Positions 32,935-41,594 of a DNA stretch of 46,817 bases are shown piece by piece. Location of the stretch: the NCBI GenBank assembly GCA_022839105.1, contig JALHDH010000049.1:1-46817 (forward strand), written 5' to 3'. Position numbers and translations under genes: made by a program. The notes beneath the pieces were generated by a model, which was not told the origin of the DNA, ran no database searches, and saw only the letters and a list, made by a program, of their open reading frames with translations. This stretch comes from a bacterium. Lineage in GTDB: Bacteria; Vulcanimicrobiota; Xenobia; Xenobiales; Xenobiaceae. How positions within the stretch are numbered: the stretch's first letter is position 1; the number at the start of each line of letters is the position of its first letter.

Positions 32935-34650
32935 ATGCCTCAAATCTACGGCAGCTACAACTCCAGATTCTTCGCTGTCCTGCGCGAAGGCCGCATGGCC
33001 CTGTACCGCGGCGCGGCCCCCCTGTGGACCCGTCCGGTGGCCGCGGCGCGCGAACTGGTCCGGGTGGGCAACCAGGGCGACGTCTTCTTCCGCACCGACC
33101 AGGGCGTGGCCAGGCTCCCGCTGAGCCGGGACTCCGAGATGGAACTCGTCGAGCCCCTGGTCGAGGCCATCACCGCCGAGGAGGGAGGGCAACTCGGCGG
33201 GGTCCGGGTCAACGCCGAGGGAACCGAGATCTGCGTCGAGCGGATCACCACCTCGGCACGGCTTTCCCGCAAGCTCCTGCGCATGCTCCGCCGGGGCGAG
33301 AAGACCGAGGTCGAGAACCGGGTGGACTGCCACGAGCTTCTGTTGTTCAACCGCAACACCGGAGCCTTGCGCAAGTTCTGCCGCACGGATATCGACCCCG
33401 AGCGCAAAGGCCGCTTCGTGTGGACCTCGTCGCCCAACCTGGCCTTCCTCCTGGTCGGGGTGCCGGGGACCGGACGCAAGCCGACCCTCTCCTTCAAGCT
33501 GATCCACACCCGCGAAGAGTCCATCTACTCGGAGTTCGAGATGAAGGTCTCGGATATCTCGAATCTCTGGGTGACCGAGACCGGAACGGTTCTTCTGGAA
33601 GTCCGCGTCTCTCCGGAGGAGGCCTACCTGGTCCTGACCACCCTGGAGGGCGAGAAGCTGGTCATGAACCCGCCCCCCGACTACCGGGTCCTGAACCTCG
33701 GGCTCCGCAGCGTGACCCTCTGGACGGGGCCTCAACCGCAGGTGCTGATCAAGGACTTCTCCGACCAGACCGTCTGCCAGGCCGATCTGTCCCCCTTGGA
33801 CCGGCTGGGCCTGCACTACGAGCTGCTCTTCAACGAGCGGGGAGGCCTGGATCTGATCACCCTCAAGGGGCGCGAGTTGAGGGTGAACCACACCGACTCG
33901 GAGTCGCTGGCCGTGGACGCCCGCCGCTGGGAGGTCCTGGCCCGCCAGCAGGAGTCCGTCGAGGTGGAGACGGTCCAGAAGGAGGAGGAGCAGAAGCGCC
34001 AGGACGAGGAGAAGAGCCGGCGCCAGGAGGAGCGCAGCCGCGAGCTGGCCCACGCCCTGAGCCCGGAGTCCCGTTCTCGCGAGGTACCACAGGACTTCGA
34101 ACCCGAGCCCTTGTCTGGGGATTTCGAACCCGAGCCCCTGCCCGATTTCGGATCCGAAGCGATTCCCGAGATCGCTCCCGAGACGGATTTCGAGCCCCCC
34201 GTCGCCCCGCAGGGGCGCCCCCGCTCCGAAATCGAGGCCGAGCTGGAGAAGCTCCGGATGAGCTATGTGTCCGGGGCAATCCAGCGCAGCGAATACCACC
34301 GACGGGCCGGGGAGCTCAAGGCCGAGCTCGACCAGGTGGGTTCTGTGGCCCGAGGGGAAGCGAGCCCTGGAGGGCTGCTCCAGGAGGCGTCCCCTCCGCC
34401 GGTTCCGGTCCTGCAGGTCGAGCCGGCCTCCTTCGACACCCCTTTGCCCTCTCGCACCCCTCCAGCCCGTCCGATCTGGTCCGGGGACTCGGGCCAACCG
34501 CCCCGACAACTCGATCTTCGCGACTTCGAGAAGCGCAAGGTGGAGCGTCTTCTGGAGGCCTTGGAGGAGCGCCTGGTCCGGCAGGAGATCTCCGAGTCGA
34601 CCTACCGTGAGCTCAAGGCCCGCTACCTCAAGCGCCAGACCCAGGCCTGA
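32935..34650 (+). CDS. Orphan protein with beta-rich N-terminus, coiled coil and SHOCT-like motifs
   Basis: A 571-residue protein not matching a family I know. Residues 1-330 are beta-rich, with short repeating blocks (for example TGTVLLEVRVSPEEAYLVLT) that look like a propeller. Residues 335-375 are a highly charged Glu/Lys/Gln/Arg coiled coil. A tandem DFEPEPL repeat comes next (about 380-405), then EAELEKLRMSYVSGAIQRSE and, at the C-terminus, LEALEERLVRQEISESTYRE. These last two resemble SHOCT motifs, short helical oligomerisation elements. No signal peptide is seen, so it is probably a cytoplasmic scaffold. GGAG lies four bases before the ATG. The last 23 bp overlap the convergent ecfA gene. 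Confidence 0.8.
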   Translation: MPQIYGSYNSRFFAVLREGRMALYRGAAPLWTRPVAAARELVRVGNQGDVFFRTDQGVARLPLSRDSEMELVEPLVEAITAEEGGQLGGVRVNAEGTEICVERITTSARLSRKLLRMLRRGEKTEVENRVDCHELLLFNRNTGALRKFCRTDIDPERKGRFVWTSSPNLAFLLVGVPGTGRKPTLSFKLIHTREESIYSEFEMKVSDISNLWVTETGTVLLEVRVSPEEAYLVLTTLEGEKLVMNPPPDYRVLNLGLRSVTLWTGPQPQVLIKDFSDQTVCQADLSPLDRLGLHYELLFNERGGLDLITLKGRELRVNHTDSESLAVDARRWEVLARQQESVEVETVQKEEEQKRQDEEKSRRQEERSRELAHALSPESRSREVPQDFEPEPLSGDFEPEPLPDFGSEAIPEIAPETDFEPPVAPQGRPRSEIEAELEKLRMSYVSGAIQRSEYHRRAGELKAELDQVGSVARGEASPGGLLQEASPPPVPVLQVEPASFDTPLPSRTPPARPIWSGDSGQPPRQLDLRDFEKRKVERLLEALEERLVRQEISESTYRELKARYLKRQTQA

Positions 34651-35428
34651 GGCTCTCGAGCAGATCGGCTCCCCGGCAGATCCCAGGCCTGTCCAGGGCC
34701 CTGGACATCCGCCAGATGCTGGGGGGCTCCAATCCGGCCCCCGGTCCCGCCGCGAAGACCTCTCCTGGCGGGCCGTCGGCCGCAACCCGACCATCCCGGA
34801 GGATCAGCATCCTTTCACATTCCTCCGCGACGAAATCCATGTCGTGGGTGATCACGAGGATCGTCGCCTTCCGTCGCCGCAGGCCGGCCAGGACCCGGAG
34901 CAGGCGCTCGTGGTCGGCGCCGTCCAGGGAGGCCGTGGGCTCATCGAGGATCAGGACCGGCGACTGCATCGAGAGCACCGAGGCCAGGGCCACCCGCCGC
35001 AATTCAGACTGACTCAATTCGTAGGGGTGGGCTTCGGCCCGGAGGGTCAGGTCCAGATCCTCCAGGGCCGAGCGGACGGCCTGATCCACCTCGGATTCGG
35101 TTCTTCCCAGGTTTCGCGGACCGAAGGCCACCTCCTCGGCGATCGTGGAGGCGAAGACCTGGCGGCGCGGGTTCTGGAAGACGTACCCCACCTGTGCGGC
35201 CACCCGACTGGCCGGGACCTTCGCGGTGTCGGTCCCGGCCAGGAGCACGCGCCCCCGGGTCGGAACCAGCAGACCGTTGAGAAGGCGGGCCAGGGTCGTC
35301 TTCCCCGCACCGTTGGGACCGGCCAGGGCTACGGTGGAGGAGGGGGGGATCACGAGATCCACCCGCTTCAAGGCGCAGGTCCCGTCCGGGTATTCGAACC
35401 CGGCCCCTTCGACCCGGATCTCGATCAT
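34628..35428 (-). CDS. ecfA: ECF transporter ATPase EcfA (first type)
   Basis: A 266-residue ABC ATPase with Walker A GPNGAGKTT (37-45), the Q-loop FQNPRRQVF typical of EcfA/CbiO, a divergent signature LSQSE instead of LSGGQ, Walker B VLILDEPTA and the switch His in VITHD. It drives uptake of a vitamin or metal with the second ATPase and the T component. Its ATG overlaps the stop of the upstream ATPase gene (ATGA). The altered signature may leave one composite ATP site weak, as in other asymmetric ABC pairs. Confidence 0.92.
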   Translation of the reverse strand: MIEIRVEGAGFEYPDGTCALKRVDLVIPPSSTVALAGPNGAGKTTLARLLNGLLVPTRGRVLLAGTDTAKVPASRVAAQVGYVFQNPRRQVFASTIAEEVAFGPRNLGRTESEVDQAVRSALEDLDLTLRAEAHPYELSQSELRRVALASVLSMQSPVLILDEPTASLDGADHERLLRVLAGLRRRKATILVITHDMDFVAEECERMLILRDGRVAADGPPGEVFAAGPGAGLEPPSIWRMSRALDRPGICRGADLLESLRPGSGA

Positions 35429-36234
35429 CGGCGCAGCCCCTCCACGGCCTGGTCTTCCCGGACCGGCCAGGGGCCATTCCAGAGTCCCGACCGGGCGGCG
35501 CTTCGGGCCAGGCGGGTCCAGGGAGCCTCCAGGGCTCCGTGGTCTGGGGGGATGGCGGCCGGGCCGTCGTGGATCAGTCTTCCCTGCTCCAGGACCAGCC
35601 AGCGCGGGAAGGTCGCGGCTTCCTCCAGGTGGGGCGTGGCCCAGACCACGACATGGCCTTCGCCGGCCAGCTCGGTGGCGGCCTGGAGCACCTCGTGCCG
35701 TCCCTGGGGATCCAGCATGGCCACGGGTTCATCCAAAAGCAGGACCCGGGGAGCCAGGGCCAGGACGGCCGCCAGGGCCACCCTCTGCTGCTGCCCGCCC
35801 GAGAGGGTGAAGGGCGAGCGCTCGGCCAGGCCTTCCAGGCCCAGGCGGGCCAGGACCCGGTTCACCCTCTCGTGCATTTCGGGGCGCGGGATGCCGAGAT
35901 TGCCCAGGCCCCAGGCCACCTCCTCGCGCACGGTGGGACAGATCCCCGAGAGCTGGCTGGAAGGGTCCGAGAAGAGCAGCCCGGCCCGACGGACGCGTTC
36001 GGCGGCCCGGGCCGTCCCGGGATCCAGGCCATCGACGCGCACCTGGCCTCGGCGCTCCCCACGGACCAGGGAGGGCACGAAGCCGGCCAGGAGTCGCAGG
36101 AGGGAGGATTTCCCGGCCCCGGCAGCGCCCACCAGGGCGATGGCCTCCCCGGCCCCCACCTGGAAGGAGATCTCGCGCAGGGCTGCCTCGGAGGCACCCG
36201 AGTAGGCGAAATAGAGTTTCTGGACGGAGATCAC
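35425..36234 (-). CDS. ecfA: ECF transporter ATPase EcfA (second type)
   Basis: A 269-residue ABC ATPase: P-loop GAAGAGKSS (36-44), FSDPSSQLSG in place of the usual Q-loop FQNPxxQ, an intact LSGGQQQRVALA signature, and Walker B VLLLDEP. The switch position reads WATPHLEEA, with His one place later than in the usual TH(D/N), so alignment there is uncertain. The GTG start overlaps the T-component stop by four bases (GTGA); a longer reading upstream would run into the T gene. It pairs with the next ATPase. Confidence 0.9.
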   Translation of the reverse strand: MISVQKLYFAYSGASEAALREISFQVGAGEAIALVGAAGAGKSSLLRLLAGFVPSLVRGERRGQVRVDGLDPGTARAAERVRRAGLLFSDPSSQLSGICPTVREEVAWGLGNLGIPRPEMHERVNRVLARLGLEGLAERSPFTLSGGQQQRVALAAVLALAPRVLLLDEPVAMLDPQGRHEVLQAATELAGEGHVVVWATPHLEEAATFPRWLVLEQGRLIHDGPAAIPPDHGALEAPWTRLARSAARSGLWNGPWPVREDQAVEGLRR

Positions 36235-37667
36235 AGGAAGAGGCGGCCTCCCAGGAAGAGCAGGATCAGGATCAGGGCGGCCTGGAGGGCCGGGTCCAGG
36301 TTCGTCCGGGGCGGATCGCTCCACCAGGTGCGCGTCTTCTCCGCACCGAAACCGCGGGCCTCCAAAGCCAGGGCCCGCTCCTCCACCTCCGAGACCGCAC
36401 CCAGCAGGAGGGGCCCCGACATGGGGACGAGGGCGCGAGCGCGCCCCAGGATCCCATGGCCCAGAGGCATCCCCCTGGAGGTCTGGGCCTCAAGGATCTC
36501 CCCGGCCCGCCTCAGCATGGTGGGCACCAGGTTCAACGAGGCCAGCAGGACGTAGGCCAGGCGATGAGGCAGGCCCCGGCGCTCGAGATCCCCCATCAGC
36601 AGGTCCGGTCTGGTGCTCAGCAGCAGCAGGACCACCGCTTCCAGGATCACGAAGACCCTCAGGCCCAGGCCCAGGGCCTCGAGGGCTGCCGGCGTGGACC
36701 AGCGGAACGGCCCCCAGGCGGCCGAGGCGGCCCCTCCGAAGAGCCCGTTGACCGCCACCATCGACAAGACCAGGGGCAAGGCCAGGGCAGCCGCGGTCCG
36801 GCCCAGCTCCAGCCCGATCCCCCCGACCAGGGCCAGACCCAGGAGGGCCGTCGCCAGCAGGGGAAGCGCCGGAGCCGGCAGGCGGCTGCCGTCGGGAGTG
36901 GCCACCACCGCCGGCAGGGTCAGGGCCGCAAGCGCGCAGGCCGCCACCAGCAGGATCTTGGTCCAGGGAGCCAGACGGTGCAGGACTCCGTCCTGAGGAC
37001 GGTACAACCCCGCAGGCGAGCCGGCCAGGACCACCGCGCGCCGCTCGCCATGCTCGAGTTGCCCGCCTCGCAGTCCGGGCAAGGAGAAGGATCGCATCTT
37101 CCCCAGCATTTCGCCTTGGGGGAAGGCGCTGCGCAGCCGATGGGGCAGCGCCGCCAGGATGGACTGGATCATCAGGAAGCTCAGCATCTTGTCCAGGGGG
37201 TCGGTGACCAGGCCCTGGGCCAGGCTGGCCTCCAGGCGATTCAGGCCCATGGCCCGGAAGACGGCCACCACCATGTCGGTCCCCCCGCCGGTGGTCCCCC
37301 CGAAGAGCCAGGCCGAGAGCGGGGCCGAGAGCGTGGCCGCGACGACCCCGACCAGGAGGCCGGCCATCCCGGCCGTCAGAGGCGAGCCCAGAAACCCCCT
37401 CCGGGCCAGCCACCCCGCCAGCGCACCCACGGCGGCCGCGACGGGCACGAAGGCCAGCCAGACCGGATTGCTCAGGGCCGGGATCACGGTGTTGCTGACG
37501 GCCCCGGTCAGGGCTCCGGCCGCCGGGCCGGCCAGGGAAGCCACCAGGATCGTGCCGAGCGAGTCCAGGTACAGGGGCAGTCGGAAATAGCTGGCGATGG
37601 AGCCTGCCGCCACGTTGATGGCCACGGCCAGGGGGATCAGGGCCCATGTTCGCGTGTCCAGTCTCAT
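36231..37667 (-). CDS. ECF transporter: fused S (substrate-binding) and T (energy-coupling) components
   Basis: A 478-residue polytopic protein. Residues 1-200 form a six-helix S component with FRLPLYLDSLGTILVASLAG and DPLDKMLSFLMIQSIL. Residues 240-478 form an EcfT domain with its hallmarks LEAQTSRGMPLG and ALEARGFG, the ARG-type coupling motifs that contact the ATPases. S and T are normally separate, so this fusion dedicates the module to one substrate. I cannot assign the substrate, and the 83-bp upstream gap is too short for a vitamin riboswitch. The start at ATG 37667 begins just before the first helix and has a weak SD. Confidence 0.85.
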   Translation of the reverse strand: MRLDTRTWALIPLAVAINVAAGSIASYFRLPLYLDSLGTILVASLAGPAAGALTGAVSNTVIPALSNPVWLAFVPVAAAVGALAGWLARRGFLGSPLTAGMAGLLVGVVAATLSAPLSAWLFGGTTGGGTDMVVAVFRAMGLNRLEASLAQGLVTDPLDKMLSFLMIQSILAALPHRLRSAFPQGEMLGKMRSFSLPGLRGGQLEHGERRAVVLAGSPAGLYRPQDGVLHRLAPWTKILLVAACALAALTLPAVVATPDGSRLPAPALPLLATALLGLALVGGIGLELGRTAAALALPLVLSMVAVNGLFGGAASAAWGPFRWSTPAALEALGLGLRVFVILEAVVLLLLSTRPDLLMGDLERRGLPHRLAYVLLASLNLVPTMLRRAGEILEAQTSRGMPLGHGILGRARALVPMSGPLLLGAVSEVEERALALEARGFGAEKTRTWWSDPPRTNLDPALQAALILILLFLGGRLFL

Positions 37668-37750
37668 GGCCGCTTGATTCTGAAACCCGGGGCAGGAGGC
37701 CTTCCACCCGGAGCAGAGGAGCGGACCCGCGGGCCTGGAAGTCTCCGGGC

Positions 37751-38428
37751 ATGCGCGGACTCTTCCTCCTGCTCTTGTTGCTGGCATCGGGCGCCTGTGC
37801 CGCCACGCCAGAAGCGCCGCCCCCCCCGGCCACCCCAGGGCCCGTGGCGCGGAGCGGCGTCCTTCGGGTCACGCTCGAAGAGCCCGGGCTGCGCGTGGAC
37901 CTCGAGCAGGACGCCCGGCTGATCGTCCGGATGGGGGAGGGCCCCGCCGAGGAATGGCTTCTGCCCGAGGAGGTCTCCTCCCAGGCCCTGCAGGCCTTCC
38001 GCTCCAGCAGCCTCTTTGGACGCACCTCGAGCCCGACCGAGGCCGAAGGCGCCACGAGCCTGACCCTGCAGGAGGGGGATCTCACCCAGGTCCGCGCCCC
38101 TCGTCAGCCCTCCCCGGAGTTCCAGAACCTGGCCCGGGTCCTGAAGGACCTGGTTCCCGGCGAAGAAGGGGCGGGCCCTTCGGAGTGCTGGATCGCCGGA
38201 ACCCTCCTCTTCGAGAACCTGGAAGGTGGCCTGTGGAAGGTTCGAATCCAGCCCGGCCGCGAGTACGTCCTGATGGATCCTCCTGAGGGGTTCACCTCGG
38301 GCGAGCGGGTGCGCCTGACCGGCAGGCCGGCTCCCTCCGACCAGATCGGAATCCATATGTCCGGACCCTACTACCAGGTCCTGACCCTGCGCCGCAGCGG
38401 GCCATCGGAGCGCTCCAGGCCGCTCTGA
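37751..38428 (+). CDS. Secreted protein of unknown function
   Basis: A 225-residue protein with a clear signal peptide (MRGLFLLLLLLASGACA), probably cut by signal peptidase I after ACA; the Cys does not sit in a good lipobox. A Pro/Ala-rich linker and a beta-rich domain with many acidic residues follow. The middle reads WLLPEEVSSQALQAFRSSSL. The C-terminal half (ERVRLTGRPAPSDQIGIHMSG) looks OB-like. I recognise no family. It is divergent from the ECF operon, with GGAAG weakly upstream of the ATG. It is the only clear secreted globular protein in this third of the window. Confidence 0.75.
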   Translation: MRGLFLLLLLLASGACAATPEAPPPPATPGPVARSGVLRVTLEEPGLRVDLEQDARLIVRMGEGPAEEWLLPEEVSSQALQAFRSSSLFGRTSSPTEAEGATSLTLQEGDLTQVRAPRQPSPEFQNLARVLKDLVPGEEGAGPSECWIAGTLLFENLEGGLWKVRIQPGREYVLMDPPEGFTSGERVRLTGRPAPSDQIGIHMSGPYYQVLTLRRSGPSERSRPL

Positions 38429-38566
38429 GTCCGAGCCCTGCGTCGCCACCGCACGAGGCGGGTCCTCTGGCGCGTCCCGGAAATTCGATGTATGTTGTGG
38501 GACGTGGACGGCCCTCCCGTCCCACCTCTCAAGCCGATGGAGAAGCCCAGGAGGGCATTGCTGGAC

Positions 38567-39328
38567 GTGAAGGCATATCAGGTTCCGATCCGGGAGAAGC
38601 ACTTCCTGAACGTGGTCGATTCGGGCCAGGGGCCCGCGGTCCTGATGGTCCATGGGGGAGCCGGCTCGTGGGCCAACTTCACCCACCAGGTCCGGGACCT
38701 GTCCTCCCGTTTCCGGGTCCTGGCCCCCGACCTGAGGGGGCACGGGGCCTCCCCCTGGCCGGGCCCCTCCGATGTCGAGGACTTCTACCGGGACCTGGCC
38801 ACCTTGATCGCCCGGCTCGATCTGCCCCCGGAATTCCACCTGGTGGGGCATTCCTTCGGGGGCTACCTGGCAGCCCGCTTCTCGGCCGAAAGACCCGAAC
38901 GCGTCCTGAGCCTGGCCCTCCTGAACACCTCGGGAGATCTCCCCCAGGGCCTGGCCTACCGCTTCCTGGAGACCTTCAGCGGGGGCGCGGACCTGGTTCG
39001 CCACTACTATCCCTGGATGGTCAGCACGGGCTCGGAGGTGGCCCGATGCCTCATGCGGCGGACCCTCAAACAGTGGAACTCCTGGGATCTCTTCCCGCGA
39101 ATCCAGGCCCCCACCCTGGTGATCCTGGGCGCCCGGGATCCCCTGATTCCCCTGCGCAAGGGACGCCAGATGGCCAGCCGGATCCCCGGGGCCCGCCTGG
39201 AGGTCCTGCCCACCGGGGGACACGTGTCCATGGCCGAACAGCCCGAGACCGTCACCCGCTGGCTCTCGGGACACATGGACCAGGCCCGGTCGGCCCAGGG
39301 CGAGCATCCCGCCGGACACTCCGCCTGA
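38567..39328 (+). CDS. Alpha/beta hydrolase
   Basis: A hydrolase of about 253 residues with the full triad: nucleophile Ser in GHSFGG, Asp in LGARDPLIP and His in TGGHVSM. The oxyanion region is VHGGAGSW, and DLRGHGASPWP marks the usual strand and loop. A small cap region is rich in Trp and Arg. The substrate is unknown. GTG 38567 has AGGAGGG 11 bases upstream; ATG 38537 and ATG 38492 are in frame but without SD, so the N-terminus could be up to 25 residues longer. The 138-bp gap before it shows no clear element. Confidence 0.88.
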   Translation: MKAYQVPIREKHFLNVVDSGQGPAVLMVHGGAGSWANFTHQVRDLSSRFRVLAPDLRGHGASPWPGPSDVEDFYRDLATLIARLDLPPEFHLVGHSFGGYLAARFSAERPERVLSLALLNTSGDLPQGLAYRFLETFSGGADLVRHYYPWMVSTGSEVARCLMRRTLKQWNSWDLFPRIQAPTLVILGARDPLIPLRKGRQMASRIPGARLEVLPTGGHVSMAEQPETVTRWLSGHMDQARSAQGEHPAGHSA

Positions 39329-39367
39329 GGCCTCGGCTTCCAGGGTCGAAGGCCCGGAAGGCGGCGC

Positions 39368-40126
39368 TCAGTCGACCGGAAGCGCCTCTCGGGAGTCCTC
39401 GTCGGTCCTTCCCCCCGCGAACTCCTCGAAGAGTCGGGTCCGGTCCCGGGAGGACATCGGCAGGTTGTCCTGGACCCCCCCGACCGCAGTCGCCTCCACG
39501 CCTTGCTTGAAGGAGGCCGCCACGGCCAGGATCGACCCGACCAGGACCAGGGCCGTCCCCACCAGGGCCGGCCCCGGCCCATGCGCGGGGAAGCTCAGCA
39601 GGTGCAGGTCCTCCAGGATCGGGATGGAGCCCAGGTGCAGGGCTCGGGGAGCCAGCACCCAGTAGGCCCCGAAGACCAGCGTCATCCACAAGGGCCACAG
39701 GTTCAGCTCGAACCAGGGCGCGATCCAGGCGATGCGGTCGGGGCGCAGGACGTAGTAGTACTCCTTCCTCGGACCCTTGATCTCCAGGACCCGCGGGTCC
39801 AGATCCTGCATCCTCCGCGCCAGGTCCGCCGGGCGCCAGGCCCCCTGGACGACCCGGTCCTGGTAGGAGTCCTCGGTATCCCCGGTGGAGGCCACCCGGT
39901 AGGCCCCCCGGATGGCCAGGGCCATGCGGATCGGCACGAAGCCCAGCAGGCTCTCGACGTTCCAGAAGCTGCCCTTGGCCCAGGCGACCAGCAGGGCGAA
40001 GAGCACGCCGGAGGCCAGCAGGAACCAGGATGCCGCCAGCTCCAGGTGACTGAGGCGGCGCACCTTGACCCAGGCGATCGAGTCCACCCTCAACAGGGTC
40101 TGTCCGATCCGGACGGCCTCTCCCAT
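39368..40126 (-). CDS. Membrane protein of unknown function
   Basis: About 252 residues. The beginning (RIGQTLLRVDSIAWVKVRR) recalls small membrane proteins with a strand repeat such as DUF6232, but I cannot confirm this. Three hydrophobic segments are seen (about residues 30-52, 140-165 and 185-205), and between them a soluble part with KEYYYVLRPDRIAWIAPW. The charged C-terminus would be cytoplasmic. GGAGG lies seven bases before ATG 40126; ATG 40147 is an alternative. It follows the M29 peptidase after 34 bp and may be cotranscribed with it. Confidence 0.75.
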   Translation of the reverse strand: MGEAVRIGQTLLRVDSIAWVKVRRLSHLELAASWFLLASGVLFALLVAWAKGSFWNVESLLGFVPIRMALAIRGAYRVASTGDTEDSYQDRVVQGAWRPADLARRMQDLDPRVLEIKGPRKEYYYVLRPDRIAWIAPWFELNLWPLWMTLVFGAYWVLAPRALHLGSIPILEDLHLLSFPAHGPGPALVGTALVLVGSILAVAASFKQGVEATAVGGVQDNLPMSSRDRTRLFEEFAGGRTDEDSREALPVD

Positions 40127-40160
40127 TCCCATTCCTCCCGGGTTCATGCCTCGAAGGCGA

Positions 40161-41291
40161 TCAGGCCTCGGCTCCAGCCAGGGCTTCGGGGTTCAGGCCT
40201 TGCAGATCCTCGGGCAGGAAGAGCCCGTCCTTGCGGATCAGGACCTCGTCAAACCAGACCTCGCCGCCGCCCTCCTGGAGAAGCACGTTGTCCCAGTGCA
40301 CCGAAGAGCGGTTGTGGTTCTCGGTCTCCTCGTAGCACTGACCCAGGGCCAGGTGCAGGCTGCCCCGGATCTTCTCGTCGAAAAGGGTGTCCCGCATGGC
40401 CTGCCGGATATGGGGATTGAAGCCCAGGGCGAACTCGCCCAGGTAGCGGGCTCCCTCGTCGGAATCCAGGATGCTCTCCAGGGCCCGGGTGTCGGAGGAG
40501 GAGGCCTCGACGACGCGTCCCTGCCTGAAGACCAGGCGGATGTTGTCCATCGGGATTCCCCGGAAGAGGGTGGGGGTATTGAACTGGATGGTTCCCTCGA
40601 CCGAATCCCGGACCGGGGCGGTGAAGCACTCTCCGTCCGGGATGTTGCGTCGGCCGTGGCAGGAGACGACCCCCACCCCGCGGATCGAGAATGAAAGATC
40701 GGTCCCGGGGCCCAGGATCCGGACCCGATCCGCCTGCTCCATGCGGTGGACCAGAGGTCGGGCTGCCTTCTCCATGGCGGCATAGTCGGCCAGGCAGACC
40801 CGGAAGTAGAAGTCCTCGAAGGCCTCGGTCGACATGTTGGCCTGCTGGGCCATCGAGGGGTTGGGCCAGCGCAGGACCACCCAGCGGGTGTGCTTGACGC
40901 GCCTCTCCAGGTGCACGGGCTTCTGCCAGTGCTTCTCATACAGGGCCATCCGTTCGGGGGGCACATCCGAGAGTTCGGTGATGTTCAAGGCGCCGCGCAG
41001 CGAGATATAGGCCTGCATCTGCTCCATCCTGTGCAGTTCGAGCTCGCCCAGGAGGCGCATCCGCTCCTCAAGCTGATCGAGGGTGCCAGCCAGAAGCAGG
41101 GATCTCAGGATTCCGGGCTCCTTGACGTCCACCACGGGGATTCCGCCCGCCGCGCCCACCGCCTCGACCAGGGCCGTCAACATGCGGGAAGGCACGTGGT
41201 TGGCCTCGATCAGCACCCGGTCCTGGGGGGTCACCCGGGTCGAATGGCGGACGAGGAGTTCGGCAAGCCTGGCATAGCGTGGGTCGTTCAT
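40161..41291 (-). CDS. M29 family aminopeptidase (aminopeptidase T/S type)
   Basis: A 376-residue metalloaminopeptidase. Candidate metal and catalytic residues are Glu221 in GECFTAP, Glu286 in GEFALGFNP, His313, Tyr320, His332 and Asp334 in SVHWD, in the order known for Thermus aminopeptidase T. It should remove N-terminal residues from peptides in the cytoplasm, with two metal ions. GGGAGGG lies four bases before the ATG. A longer reading upstream to 42242 is only antisense of the formylglutamate amidohydrolase gene. Its 303-bp upstream gap contains hairpins noted separately. Confidence 0.92.
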   Translation of the reverse strand: MNDPRYARLAELLVRHSTRVTPQDRVLIEANHVPSRMLTALVEAVGAAGGIPVVDVKEPGILRSLLLAGTLDQLEERMRLLGELELHRMEQMQAYISLRGALNITELSDVPPERMALYEKHWQKPVHLERRVKHTRWVVLRWPNPSMAQQANMSTEAFEDFYFRVCLADYAAMEKAARPLVHRMEQADRVRILGPGTDLSFSIRGVGVVSCHGRRNIPDGECFTAPVRDSVEGTIQFNTPTLFRGIPMDNIRLVFRQGRVVEASSSDTRALESILDSDEGARYLGEFALGFNPHIRQAMRDTLFDEKIRGSLHLALGQCYEETENHNRSSVHWDNVLLQEGGGEVWFDEVLIRKDGLFLPEDLQGLNPEALAGAEA

Positions 41292-41358
41292 GGTCCCTCC
41301 CTGCAGGACGGCGGAATGTGCAGACGGCGGGCGGATCCCGGAGGGAATCGGGCCCCTG

Positions 41359-41438
41359 CGAAAGCCACGCTTTCGGGTCCTTCGGGAAGTTTCCTCCGGC
41401 CTGGGGCGGGTCCGGGGAGGTGGGCTCCGCCCCCGGAC
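41359..41438. repeat. Two hairpins in the divergent gap before the histidine operon
   Basis: CGAAAGC-CAC-GCTTTCG (41359-41375) and GTCCGGGG with CCCCGGAC (41410-41417 with 41431-41438) are perfect inverted repeats of 7 and 8 bp. They lie 68 to 147 bp before the aminopeptidase start (minus) and more than 150 bp before the amidohydrolase start (plus). They could form a leader on either strand. The rest of the 303-bp gap (41292-41594) shows nothing clear. Confidence 0.4.
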
Positions 41439-41594
41439 GGGTTGGCAGGAATAGATTTCCTGGGGCTTGAAGAGGGGGATCGCCCTGGATTCCACATAGC
41501 AAACTGACCCGGCTCGGTGCAGCCCGGTGTCGCCCGGACCCGCCTGGCCCGGCGTCATCCTCAGCGGGCCGGCCCGAGCGAAAGAGTTCTTGAG

